The notes under the pieces were generated by a model. The model did no database searches. It was given only the letters and a program-made list of their open reading frames with translations, and was not told the DNA's origin. A program made the position numbers and the translations under genes. From Reticulitermes speratus (lineage: Eukaryota > Arthropoda > Insecta > Blattodea > Rhinotermitidae), in the NCBI GenBank assembly GCA_021186555.1, contig JAJKFL010000005.1, positions 55,028,635-55,092,634 on the forward strand: DNA of 64,000 bases. The letters run 5' to 3'. Positions 12,863 through 24,635 of this stretch are shown piece after piece; the stretch's first letter is position 1; every line of letters starts with the position of its first letter.

Positions 12863-15190
12863 CCTCCATGGAGCACAGTCCTTCTTGAGAAGCTAACAGT
12901 TCCTCAGCTAGTCAAGAATTCCCCGTGTTTTATGGAACCCGAAGGTTCATTACCGCACTCAAAACAGCCCGCCACCTGTCCCTTGAGCCATATCAATCCA
13001 GTCCATGTCCCCACATCCCACTTCTTGAAGATCCATTTTACTATTATCTTCCCATCTACGCCTGGGTCTTCCAAGTGGTCTCCTTCCCTCAGGTCTCCCC
13101 ACCAAAATCCTGTATGCACCTCTCCCTTCACCCATACGTGCTACATGCCCCGCCCACCTCATTCTTCTTGATTTGATCACCCGAATAATATTTGGTGATG
13201 AGTACAGATCATGAAGTTCCTCGTTATGTAGTCTTCTCCACTCCCCGTTACCTCGTCCCTCTTAGGCCCAAATATACCCCTCAGCACCCTATTCTCAAAC
13301 ACCCTCAGCCTACGTTCCTCCCTCAGTGTGACAGACCAAGTTTCACAACCATACAAAACAACAACACAATTACAGTTCTGTATATCTTAAATTTGTATTT
13401 TGTACAGCAAACTGTAAGACACAAGATGCTGCACGAATGATAACAAGCATTACGTGACTTCAATCTGCCCTTAATTTCGATTTGTTACGGCTGTTCCCAA
13501 ATATTTGAAATGTTCCACCCTTTCAAACATTTATTATCTAACTTTATGTTGTCATTTTGTCCCACATTCCGATCTCCAGACATGACCATGTACTTAGTTC
13601 TGCTGTCCCACATTCCGATCTCCAGACATGACCACGTACTTAGTTCTGCTGTCCCGCATTCCGATCTCCAGACATGACCACGCACTTAGTTCTGCTGTCC
13701 CGCATTCCGATCTCCAGACATGACCACGTACTTAGTTCTGCTGTCCCACATTCCGATCTCCAGACATGACCATGTACTTAGTTCTGCTGTCCCACATTCC
13801 GATCTCCAGACATGACCACGTACTTAGTTCTGCTGTCCCACATTCCGATCTCCAGACATGACCACGTACTTAGTTCTGCTGTCCCACATTCCGATCTCCA
13901 GACATGACCACGTACTTAGTTCTGCTGTCCCACATTCCGATCTCCAGACATGACCACGTACTTAGTTCTGCTGTCCCACATTCCGATCTCCAGACATGAC
14001 CACGTACTTAGTTCTGCTGTCCCACATTCCGATCTCCAGACATGACCACGTACCTAGTTCTGCTGTCCCACATTCCGATCTCCAGACATGACCACGTACT
14101 TAGTTCTGCTGTCCCACATTCCGATCTCCAGACATGACCATGTACTTAGTTCTGCTGTCCCACATTCCGATCTCCAGACATGACCACGTACTTAGTTCTG
14201 CTGTCCCACATTCCGATCTCCAGACATGACCACGTACTTAGTTCTATTGTCCCACATTCCGATCTCCAGACATGACCACGTACTTAGTTCTATTGTCCCA
14301 CATTCCGATCTCCAGACATGACCACGTACTTAGTTCTATTGTCCCACATTCCGATCTCCAGACATGACCACGTACTTAGTTCTATTGTCCCACATTCCGA
14401 TCTCCAGACATGACCACGTACTTAGTTCTATTGTCCCACATTCCGATCTCCAGACATGACCACGTACTTAGTTCTGCTGTCCCACATTCCGATCTCCAGA
14501 CATGACCACGTACTTAGTTCTATTGTCCCACATTCCGATCTCCAGACATGACCACGTACTTAGTTCTATTGTCCCACATTCCGATCTCCAGACATGACCA
14601 CGTACTTAGTTCTATTGTCCCACATTCCGATCTCCAGACATGACCACGTACTTAGTTCTATTGTCCCACATTCCGATCTCCAGACATGACCACGTACTTA
14701 GTTCTGCTGTCCCACATTCCGATCTCCAGACATGACCACGTACTTAGTTCTATTGTCCCACATTCCGATCTCCAGACATGACCACGTACTTAGTTCTATT
14801 GTCCCACATTCCGATCTCCAGACATGACCACGTACTTAGTTCTGCTGTCCCACATTCCGATCTCCAGACATGACCACGTACTTAGTTCTATTGTCCCACA
14901 TTCCGATCTCCAGACATGACCACGTACTTATTTCTATTGTCCCACATTCCGATCTCCAGACATGACCACGTACTTAGTTCTGCTGTCCCACATTCCGATC
15001 TCCAGACATGACCACGTACTTAGTTCTGCTGTCCCACATTCCGATCTCCAGACATGACCATGTACTTAGTTCTGCTGTCCCACATTCCGATCTCCAGACA
15101 TGACCACGTACTTAGTTTTCTCAGCATTCACTTCTAGACCGATCTCCTTACTAGCGACTACCAAAGCTTCGCCAAGAAAACCCAAAACAC
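12863..15190 (-). mobile_element. 5'-truncated LINE (family A) interrupted by a 46-bp array
   Basis: Non-LTR retrotransposon 3' part read on the minus strand. 15190-15117 encodes ALVVASKEIGLEVNAEKTKY-like sequence. Then comes the 46-bp array, then NDNIKLDNKCLKG, then (13430-13200) a degraded CETWS/LRVFE region, then [12 protein letters not shown] and [15 protein letters not shown] at about 13170-13030, and finally the 3' tail to 12863. This is the C-terminal half of a reverse transcriptase with stops and frameshifts. It is a dead copy; shorter copies of the tail recur across the window. Confidence 0.85.
13557..15117. repeat. 46-bp tandem array inside the LINE
   Basis: About 34 copies of a 46-bp unit including ATTCCGATCTCCAGACATGA and CGTACTTAGTTCT. 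On the minus strand the unit reads KY-VVMSGDRNVGQ, which is exactly the LINE coding text that flanks it. Variants GCTGTCC/ATTGTCC group in runs. 46 is not a multiple of 3, so the frame is destroyed. Confidence 0.97.
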
Positions 15191-16308
15191 TGACATTTCA
15201 ACACTTTAAAGCAACTATCAGCATTTTAAAACTCTACTTTCTGTGTGCTGTTAGACCAACCACTCCTAAGTACTGCAAAATCCTCATCCAGACAGACAGA
15301 CTGACACGGGGAGGCCATGTGGAAGATATTTAGGTTAGAGGTGACAGGGGAGGATTTCAGACACTCACACACACACAGTAGTGATGTTAAGGATCTTTCA
15401 GCGGACAATTATTAACTTGAAGGGGTGGTTTGCGTTACAAATGGGTTACAAGGGTTGGTTTTAAAATGAAAAGGGTCAGATGTTTCACGTAAAAGAAACA
15501 CATCTCATTCACTCACCCTTAAAAAGATACGTAAATATTTGTACCTAAAGTTTACACAAGATGCGAGGTGTGTGTGTGTGTGCTGTTATACAAACACTCA
15601 GTGAACCGCAGATCTGACAACTGAAGCTGCGATCTGACGCAGTGTTGGCGCGCATTTCGCTGAGTTGCGGCAACATCATTCAAACCGAAAACTGCCGAGC
15701 GGAACCGAGTCAGATTATCACATTCACGTGAAGGCAGAACAACCCCTTTCTATTACAATCGAAAGTGCTTTTATTCTCTCGACTGCTTTCAGATATTCAC
15801 ACCCATCCCGATACTTCGGCATCAAATTGGTCACGATGGTACCGGACTATTGGAAGTCTACTGTAGATGATATTACGTTTCTTAGTTATGTCATATCTGT
15901 CAGTCAATCATCTCACTAACAGGTAGCAGCGGGCAACCTATGGCATCTATTTGAATGAAGCTACATACATTTTGTGTATCTGGTTATATTTTGACAGAAT
16001 GATTAATTATAATGACAATTTTATTTAAAAAACTTAATTAACTTCAGGGGAACACATCTAGTAGGATATTTAGCATACTGTGATTAAAAATAAACGTCCC
16101 AAGTAACTACGAAACTGAAGATAGCTAAAAGAACCTGTTATAACATATATGGGGATTCAACACAAACACAACACCGAGGAAACACAATAACATGTGTGCA
16201 ACTATAAGAAGACGATTTATATCCAGCCAATGGATCATCAGAGGTACGAGCGACCACGTGCTTAACTCCTCAAAGTCGGGAGCTCCTGAACTGTATATAA
16301 AGACCCAG
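15191..16308. other. Non-coding spacer
   Basis: No recognisable gene; contains a short CA/TG run near 15365 and 15570 and AT-rich sequence, ending in the array flank GAACTGTATATAAAGACCCA. Confidence 0.35.
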
Positions 16309-19040
16309 TCCGTACCGCGCAGTAAACACACTCCGTCTCAGTTATACAAACCAGTCAGTTAATGCTGTACAGTGAAATAATCGCTGTTTGTTCTGAGATC
16401 CACACAAAACACATAAATACAGTCCGTACCGCGCAGTAAACACACTCCGTCTCAGTTATACAAACCAGTCAGTTAATGCTGTACAGTGAAATAATCGCTG
16501 TTTGTTCTGAGATCCACACAAAACACATAAATACAGTCCGTACCGTGCAGTAAACACACTCCGTCTCAGTTATACAAACCAGTCAGTTAATGTTGTACAG
16601 TGAAATAATCGCTGTTTGTTCTGAGATCCACACACAACACATAAAACAGTCCGTACCGCGCAGTAAACACACTCCGTCTCAGTTATACAAACTAGTCAGT
16701 TAATGTTGTACAGTGAAATAATCGCTGTTTGTTCTGAGATCCACACAAAACACATAAAACAGTCCGTACCGCGCAGTAAACACACTCCGTCTCAGTTATA
16801 CAAACTAGTCAGTTAATGTTGTACAGTGAAATAATCGCTGTTTGTTCTGAGATCCACACAAAACACATAAAACAGTCCGTACCGCGCAGTAAACACACTC
16901 CGTCTCAGTTATACAAACTAGTCAGTTAATGTTGTACAGTGAAATAATCGCTGTTTGTTCTGAGATCCACACAAAACACATAAATACAGTCCGTACCGCG
17001 CAGTAAACACACTCCGTCTCAGTTATACAAACTAGTCAGTTAATGTTGTACAGTGAAATAATCGCTGTTTGTTCTGAGATCCACACAAAACACATAAAAC
17101 AGTCCGTACCGCGCAGTAAACACACTCCGTCTCAGTTATACAAACCAGTCAGTTAATGTTGTACAGTGAAATAATCGCTGTTTCTTCTGAGATCCACACA
17201 AAACACATAAATACAGTCCGTACCGCGCAGTAAACACACTCCGTCTCAGTTATACAAACCAGTCAGTTAATGTTGTACAGTGAAATAATCGCTGTTTGTT
17301 CTGAGATCCACACAAAACATATAAATACAGTCCGTACCGCGCAGTAAACACCACTCCGTCTCAGTTATACAAACCAGTCAGTTAATGTTGTACAGTGAAA
17401 TAATCGCTGTTTGTTCTGAGATCCACACAAAACAATAAATACAGTCCGTACCGCGCAGTAAACACACTCCGTCTCAGTTATACAAACCAGTCAGTTAATG
17501 TTGTACAGTGAAATAATCGCTGTTTGTTCTGAGATCCACACAAAACCATAAATACAGTCCGTACCGCGCAGTAAACACACTCCGTCTCAGTTATACAAAC
17601 CAGTCAGTTAATGTTGTACAGTGAAATAATCGCTGTTTGTTCTGAGATCCACACAAAACATATAAATACAGTCCGTACCGCGCAGTAAACACACTCCGTC
17701 TCAGTTATACAAACCAGTCAGTTAATGTTGTACAGTGAAATAATCGCTGTTTGTTCTGAGATCCACACAAAACACATAAATACAGTCCGTACCGCGCAGT
17801 AAACACACTCCGTCTCAGTTATACAAACCAGTCAGTTAATGTTGTACAGTGAAATAATCGCTGTTTGTTCTGAGATCCACACAAAACACATAAATACAGT
17901 CCGTACCGCGCAGTAAACACACTCCGTCTCAGTTATACAAACCAGTCAGTTAATGTTGTACAGTGAAATAATCGCTGTTTGTTCTGAGATCCACACAAAA
18001 CACATAAATACAGTCCGTACCGCGCAGTAAACACACTCCGTCTCAGTTATACAAACCAGTCAGTTAATGTTGTACAGTGAAATAATCGCTGTTTGTTCTG
18101 AGATCCACACAAAACACATAAATACAGTCCGTACCGCGCAGTAAACACACTCCGTCTCAGTTATACAAACCAGTCAGTTAATGTTGTACAGTGAAATAAT
18201 CGCTGTTTCTTCTGAGATCCACACAAAACACATAAATACAGTCCGTACCGCGCAGTAAAACACACTCCGTCTCAGTTATACAAACCAGTCAGTTAATGTT
18301 GTACAGTGAAATAATCGCTGTTTGTTCTGAGATCCACACAAAACACATAAATACAGTCCGTACCGCGCAGTAAACACACTCCGTCTCAGTTATACAAACC
18401 AGTCAGTTAATGTTGTACAGTGAAATAATCGCTGTTTGTTCTGAGATCCACACAAAACACATAAATACAGTCCGTACCGCGCAGTAAACACACTCCGTCT
18501 CAGTTATACAAACCAGTCAGTTAATGTTGTACAGTGAAATAATCGCTGTTTGTTCTGAGATCCACACAAAACACATAAATACAGTCCGTACCGCGCAGTA
18601 AACACACTCCGTCTCAGTTATACAAACCAGTCAGTTAATGTTGTACAGTGAAATAATCGCTGTTTGTTCTGAGATCCACACAAAACACATAAATACAGTC
18701 CGTACCGCGCAGTAAACACACTCCGTCTCAGTTATACAAACCAGTCAGTTAATGTTGTACAGTGAAATAATCGCTGTTTGTTCTGAGATCCACACAAAAC
18801 ACATAAATACAGTCCGTACCGCGCAGTAAACACACTCCGTCTCAGTTATACAAACCAGTCAGTTAATGTTGTACAGTGAAATAATCGCTGTTTGTTCTGA
18901 GATCCACACAAAACACATAAATACAGTCCGTACCGCGCAGTAAACACACTCCGTCTCAGTTATACAAACCAGTCAGTTAATGCTGTACAGTTAAATAATC
19001 GCTGTTTGTTCTGAGATCCACACAAAACACATAAATACAC
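16309..19040 (+). repeat. 114-bp satellite, block 4 (about 24 copies)
   Basis: Longest and cleanest block, head to tail, period 114. Diagnostic sub-variants run in groups: AACTAGTCAG with CATAAAACAG (shortened) at about 16640-17100, AACCAGTCAG elsewhere. Ends in the shared CTGTGTGGGCAGAACG flank. Confidence 0.98.
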
Positions 19041-20046
19041 TGTGTGGGCAGAACGTAGAATTTGTGATGTTAAACATGGTGGTACATATAGTAACCACTG
19101 GTTTTACAGTGTGAATTAATCAATAACTACGACACGAAGAAGTACAGATGGAACAGTAAATGAAGGTGAATGGTCAGCTTGACACACCGGCCGTTTTTAT
19201 CTCTCGAAAATCATCGGACAACTTCCAAAGAAAACTCACGCGTAATGGTACGAGACCATTAGCACAAGTCTTCGTCAGCACAATCGATAGATCCGGCAAT
19301 CAAAAGCTTATTCTTAGATTTTCTTGTATATATATATAGCATGTAGTGTACTGTGAGTATATCGTGAAAGCACTTCATTACAAGTTCACCAGAAATATGG
19401 CTGAGATTCCGGACGTCGCATCCTGTTTCCTCTTACAAGAGGACAAATAATTTGTTGAACTAGAAAAAAAAAGGAATGAAGAAATAACTGAAACCTGGAA
19501 ACCATTCATCTTACACGAAGTGTTATTCCACAAACAGATGTGAAGCTAGAAGAAATCTTAAAAAGAGAAGCAAGAGAGAGATTAAAAGAACACAGAAACA
19601 AGAAGCGACTGTCTATACTACCCTAGAAGTAAACTCGATAGAATTTCATGAACTAAATAAACTGAACATCCAGAAAAGCCGCAGACTAAAGTTAAAAAAA
19701 AAAGAGAGAGTTTATAAAGAGAGTAACAAGGCGGTAATCCATCGCCAAGTATGAAACACGCACAGAGGGCAGACTGTTGATACAACGGAGGGTTTACGCT
19801 AACAGTGTGCCAGTTTATCTTGGGCACAGTACTTAACTTGGTTTCATTATACTTATGCAGCGCTCATGTTTACAACACGCATAGAGCAACAACCGCTCAA
19901 CAGCCAGCATAGCTCCACGCGAGAGACCTGGAGTGGCCCGTGTTGAAACATTCTGAACACAGCTGTATCAAATACAATACAAAGCTGATACACATATGAG
20001 ATTAGGTTGAGATCTTTCAAGATTCCGCCAAGTACAGAGACATATA
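19041..20046. other. Spacer with array flank
   Basis: Begins with the satellite flank (GTGGGCAGAACGTAGAAT, AACCACTGGTTTTACAG). Minus-free plus-strand codons near 19540-19620 could be an old element (KLEEILKREARERL) but I cannot assign it. Confidence 0.35.
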
Positions 20047-20048
20047 TA

Positions 20049-20380
20049 CAGGGTGATTGTAAAGTAAACAAAGACCAACGGAATGGCTTCCGTTAAGTAC
20101 GGATCTGAAGATGTGTGAGTTCATTTTGTGACGTTGGCCGAACAGGAAGTCCACAGATCAAAAGCCAAGAACAACTGAAACCTGAATAAGAAATTCGAGA
20201 TGCCTTTGCCGCCGTTCTTCTTGACTTTTTTTTTAAGGAAAAGTGATGAGTCTGTGTCTTCCTGGTTGCAGAACTGTGTGCTTGCATCGAGATCTAACAC
20301 GAAATGTTAGTTACGCTTCAAGAACTGTAGTATTAGGAGATGCTGAACTTGAACAATGTGTTTACTTTACAATCACCCTG
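20049..20380. mobile_element. Mariner-like MITE, 332 bp, TA flanked
   Basis: Terminal inverted repeats start CAGGGTGATTGTAAAGTAAA at both ends (22 bp identical) and the element sits between TA at 20047-20048 and TA at 20381-20382. TIR and TA duplication are typical of Tc1/mariner non-autonomous elements. No intact transposase frame. Confidence 0.85.
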
Positions 20381-20544
20381 TATTTTGTTATTTATAAGGT
20401 AATTTGGCTAGTCAATGAACGCGATGTTTCATTTCCATGTTCGCAAGAAAGCCGACCTCTACCCTGGGCCACGTGGGTCCATCAAATTTGACAACAGTCT
20501 GATGACAGTAGCCAGTTTTGCCCTTAGAGTCATATTTGCCTGTC

Positions 20545-20846
20545 GGACTCAACTAAAAGAGGTACAGCAATCCCATTACAGACCTGGACAGACCCTTAGG
20601 GTTCCAGGAGTTTGAGGCTTACAGATTTATAGACAATCGGCACATGAAAGTGGTAAGGTTGTCAGCCCTACGCACCGGCCGCCTTTACCCCCCATGAAAT
20701 ATCCCTGGTACTCATTTCTGTTAGAGGCTGAGTCGACCCCAGGGCCATAGTGCGACCGAAACGATTATGTCAGTGAAAAATTCCAATGACACCATCGGGA
20801 ATCGAACCCGCGACCTTCCGACTTGTAGGTCCCTGAAATGCAGCGT
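20545..20846 (-). mobile_element. SINE-B copy, head truncated
   Basis: tRNA-derived SINE: minus strand shows CGCGGGTTCGATTCCCGATG (B box) followed by a body ending GACCCTAAGGG. Same family as 39032-39325 and 56962-57236. The A-box end is missing here. Confidence 0.85.
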
Positions 20847-21129
20847 TTTATTAACGTTTTATGAGGCGCGTTCGCAAAAATTGCGAAAAGCGACTATTAA
20901 TTTCGTCATGCCTGTCCACACGTCTGTCTGTCCGTCCGCATGGAAAAACTCGGCTCCCACTGGATGAATTTTCAAGAAATTAGATATTTGACGATGTTTC
21001 AGAGATCTGTCGAGAAAATTCAAGTTTAATTAAAATCTGACAACAATAACGGTACTTTACGTGAACACCTATGTACATTTATGATAATATCTCGCTGAAT
21101 TCTTCTTAGAATGAGAAATGTTTTAGACA

Positions 21130-21405
21130 AAAGTTGTACAGAAAATCAAAACACACATTTTATGTTCAATAATTTTTTTTTCCCGAAAATCGTGCCGTTT
21201 ATGAGATAATGTGGAAAAATATGGTACAGCCAGACAGGCCATAGATGACAATATAATACGGCGCATGCGCTTTGCAAAGCTGGATAACTAAGGCTACAGA
21301 CACACACCTCACAATATGTAATACTTATTGCTTTTCCACGGCAACAATGGTTACGGGAACGCGCCGCAATGTTACGTTATACGTACATTGCCTGTCTTGT
21401 TGTTT
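21130..21405 (+). repeat. Left arm of long inverted repeat around satellite block 5
   Basis: Matches the complement of 23544-23830 over about 275 bp, including ACGTACATTGCCTGTCTTGT, GGATAACTAAGGCTACAGAC and TATGGTACAGCCAGACAGGC. High identity with a few indels and a variable poly-T. Confidence 0.9.
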
Positions 21406-21822
21406 CCAACATCAGTGGATAAACACAGTCCTTGAAATAGACGGTTATAAATAGATGAACAGCGTCCACACGGCAACACCGTATTTTTAAGAATATGACG
21501 CATAAGGTCTTCTGAGACGTGACACCGTAAAGTTTGGTAGACATATACCAAAGTTTCGGAAGAAGTGCAATGTCACTCATGTCCTGCAGTCGGAAGCAGC
21601 GGAGTCCTAAGAAACAGCGGTGCGTGTCGGAATCCAAATGCTATACGTACTAACGATGTTACTTAAACCAATGTTGCTCTCAAGGTTTGTCGCCCAAGTT
21701 GTCGCTATCGAGGAGAGACACCTCTCTTACTGCGACAAGGCAACATGTGCGCTGTACTCAACATGGAGTTCCGCTACTTATATTATGTAATTGACATTAA
21801 CCTGAATTACATTTAAAGATCC

Positions 21823-23545
21823 AGTCCGAACCGCGCAGTAAACACACTCCGTCTCAGTTATACAAACCAGTCAGTTAATGTTGTACAGTGAAATAATCGC
21901 TGTTTGTTCTGAGATCCACACAAAACACATAAATACAGTCCGTACCGCGCAGTAAACACACTCCGTCTCAGTTATACAACCAGTCAGATAATGTTGTACA
22001 GTGAAATAATCGCTGTTTGTTCTGAGATCCACACAAAACACATAAATACAGTCCGTACCGCGCAGTAAACACACTCCGTCTCAGTTATACAAACCAGTCA
22101 GTTAATGTGTACAGTGAATAATCGCTGTTTGTTCTGAGATCCACACAAAACACATAAATACAGTCCGTACCGCGCAGTAAACACACTCCGTCTCAGTTAT
22201 ACAAACCAGTCAGTTAATGTGTACAGTGAAATAATCGCTGTTTGTTCTGAGATCCACACAAAACACATAAATACAGTCCGTACCGCGCAGTAAACACACT
22301 CCGTCTCAGTTATACAAACCAGTCAGTTAATGTTGTACAGTGAAATAATCGCTGTTTGTTCTGGATCCACACAAAACACATAAATACATCCGTACCGCGC
22401 AGTAAACACACTCCGTCTCAGTTATACAAACCAGTCAGTTAATGCTGTACAGGGGAATAATCGCTGTTTGTTCTGAGATCCACACAAAACACATAAATAC
22501 AGTCCGTACCGCGCAGTAAACACACTCCGTCTCAGTTATACAAACCAGTCAGTTAATGCTGTACAGTGAAATAATCGCTGTTTGTTCTGAGATCCACACA
22601 AAACACATAAATACAGTCCGTACCGCGCAGTAAACACTCCGTCTCAGTTATACAAACCAGTCAGTTAATGTTGTACAGTGAAATAATCGCTGTTTGTTCT
22701 GAGACCACACAAAACATAATACGTCCGTACCGCGCAGTAAACACACTCCGTCTCAGTTATACAACCATCAATGTGTACAGTGAAATAATCGCTGTTGTTC
22801 TGAGATCCACACAAAACATAAACAGTCCGTACCGCGCAGTAAACACACTCCGTCTCAGTTATACAAACCAGTCAGTTAATGTTGTACAGTGAAATAATCG
22901 CTGTTTGTTCTGAGATCCACACAAAACACATAAATACAGTCCGTACCGCGCAGTAAACACACTCCGTCTCAGTTATACAAACCAGTCAGTTAATGTTGTA
23001 CAGTGAAATAATCGCTGTTTGTTCTGAGATCCACACAAAACACATAAATACAGTCCGTACCGCGCAGTAAACACACTCCGTCTCAGTTATACAAACCAGT
23101 CAGTTAATGTTGTACAGTGAAATAATCGCTGTTTGTTCTGAGATCCACACAAAACACATAAATACAGTCCGTACCGCGCAGTAAACACACTCCGTCTCAG
23201 TTATACAAACCAGTCAGTTAATGTGTACAGTGAAATAATCGCTGTTTGTTCTGAGATCCACACAAAACACATAAATACAGTCCGTACCGCGCAGTAAACA
23301 CACTCCGTCTCAGTTATACAAACCAGTCAGTTAATGTTTACAGTGAAATAATCGCTGTTTGTTCTGAGATCCACACAAAACACATAATATACAGTCCGTA
23401 CCGCGCAGTAAACACACTCCGTCTCAGTTATACAAACCAGTCAGTTAATGTTGTACAGTGAAATAATCGCTGTTTGTTCTGAGATCCACACAAAACACAT
23501 AAATACAGTCCGTACCGCGCAGTAGACACACTCGGTCTCGGTTAT
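21823..23545 (+). repeat. 114-bp satellite, block 5 (about 15 copies)
   Basis: Same unit and orientation as blocks 1, 3 and 4, preceded by the shared CCTGAATTACATTTAAAGAT flank. Several units around 22640-22810 have lost bases. The last unit breaks into the right inverted arm at TCGGTTATAACAAGACAGGC. Confidence 0.97.
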
Positions 23546-23830
23546 AACAAGACAGGCAATGTACTATTACGTTAACAATGAGGTGCGTTCGCGTAACCAT
23601 TGATGCAGTGTAAAAGCAATAAGTATTACATATTCTGAGTCTGTGTCTGTAGCCTTAGTTATCCAGCACGCAAAGCACATGCGCCTATTATATTGTCATC
23701 TGTGGCCTGTCTGGCTGTACCATATTTTTCCACATTGTCTCATAAACAGCACGATTTTTGAAAAAAAAAAAAAAAAGTTATTCAACATACAAATACGTGT
23801 TTTGATTTTCTGTACAACTTCTTGAGTTTT
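23544..23830 (-). repeat. Right arm of long inverted repeat around satellite block 5
   Basis: Complement of 21130-21405. Contains an A16 run at 23761-23776 opposite a T-run in the left arm. Arms plus array span about 2.7 kb. Confidence 0.9.
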
Positions 23831-24258
23831 GCTGCACGCTGAACCACATGCAGCGGTCTACATCCTAGCAATAAGTGACATGAAGACTCCAAGTGTATTC
23901 TCAGAAGATATCACGTTACACTTAACGACCCTTACAGGGGGGTAGTTAAGTGGATGGCATAACACACTGTATAAACTTTGGTTTTAGGGTGCATTTGGAA
24001 ACTCATTAATCGTCTTTCAGGTCCGATGTTTTTTTCAGTTGACGGCAGGGGGCTATTTGAATGAGGGTGGCACAACTGTCTTACTTACCCTTGCAAGCAA
24101 ATCGCAAGCCAAACAACCAGATGACCACCACCACCGTCACACCACCCACAGAGGGCGCAGTCAGCTCAAGCAAAAGCCACACATCGACGTTGTTCAACCA
24201 GTGGACCGTAACCCGATTTCAGCTTCATAATGTGCGCTCTTCGTCTAATATTAATAAG

Positions 24259-24485
24259 GTAAGAGGTAAAGGTCACCCTAGAACAGGCCATGAAGGCCCA
24301 GAGGGGGAGTAGAGGTATAGCTCTACTCTTTCTTTAACCTCGGTGCTAGATGAGGGTGTGTGGTCAACGCCAAGCCCCGGCCGCTTTACCACCGGGAAAG
24401 AGACCCGGTACCCATTGTACAGGAGGCTGGGGGTTGTGGGCCCCAGGGCCGGTCAGGACGGTGCGTAGAGAAATCTCGCCACCAC
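24259..24485 (-). mobile_element. SINE-A copy, 5' truncated, with target duplication
   Basis: Body of the SINE-A family (CTAGAACAGGCCATGAAGGC, GTACCCATTGTACAGGAGGC). Flanked by a direct repeat CGTCTAATATTAATA at 24242-24256 and 24486-24500, a target-site duplication. Confidence 0.88.
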
Positions 24486-24635
24486 CGTCTAATATTAATA
24501 GGCTGATAAACTCAAAAGACGATGTGATAAACGCTACATGCATCAAGCAAGCAAGATGTGAGAAATGTTTGGCTACACGAGTACAAACGGAAGGTACTAC
24601 TTGGCAGGTACAGGTGTGTAACAGCAGGAACTAAA

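Noticed and set aside
6772-19040. Hammerhead core within the 114-bp satellite (retrozyme)
   Set aside because: No CTGANGA with a following stem and GAAA on either strand of the unit.
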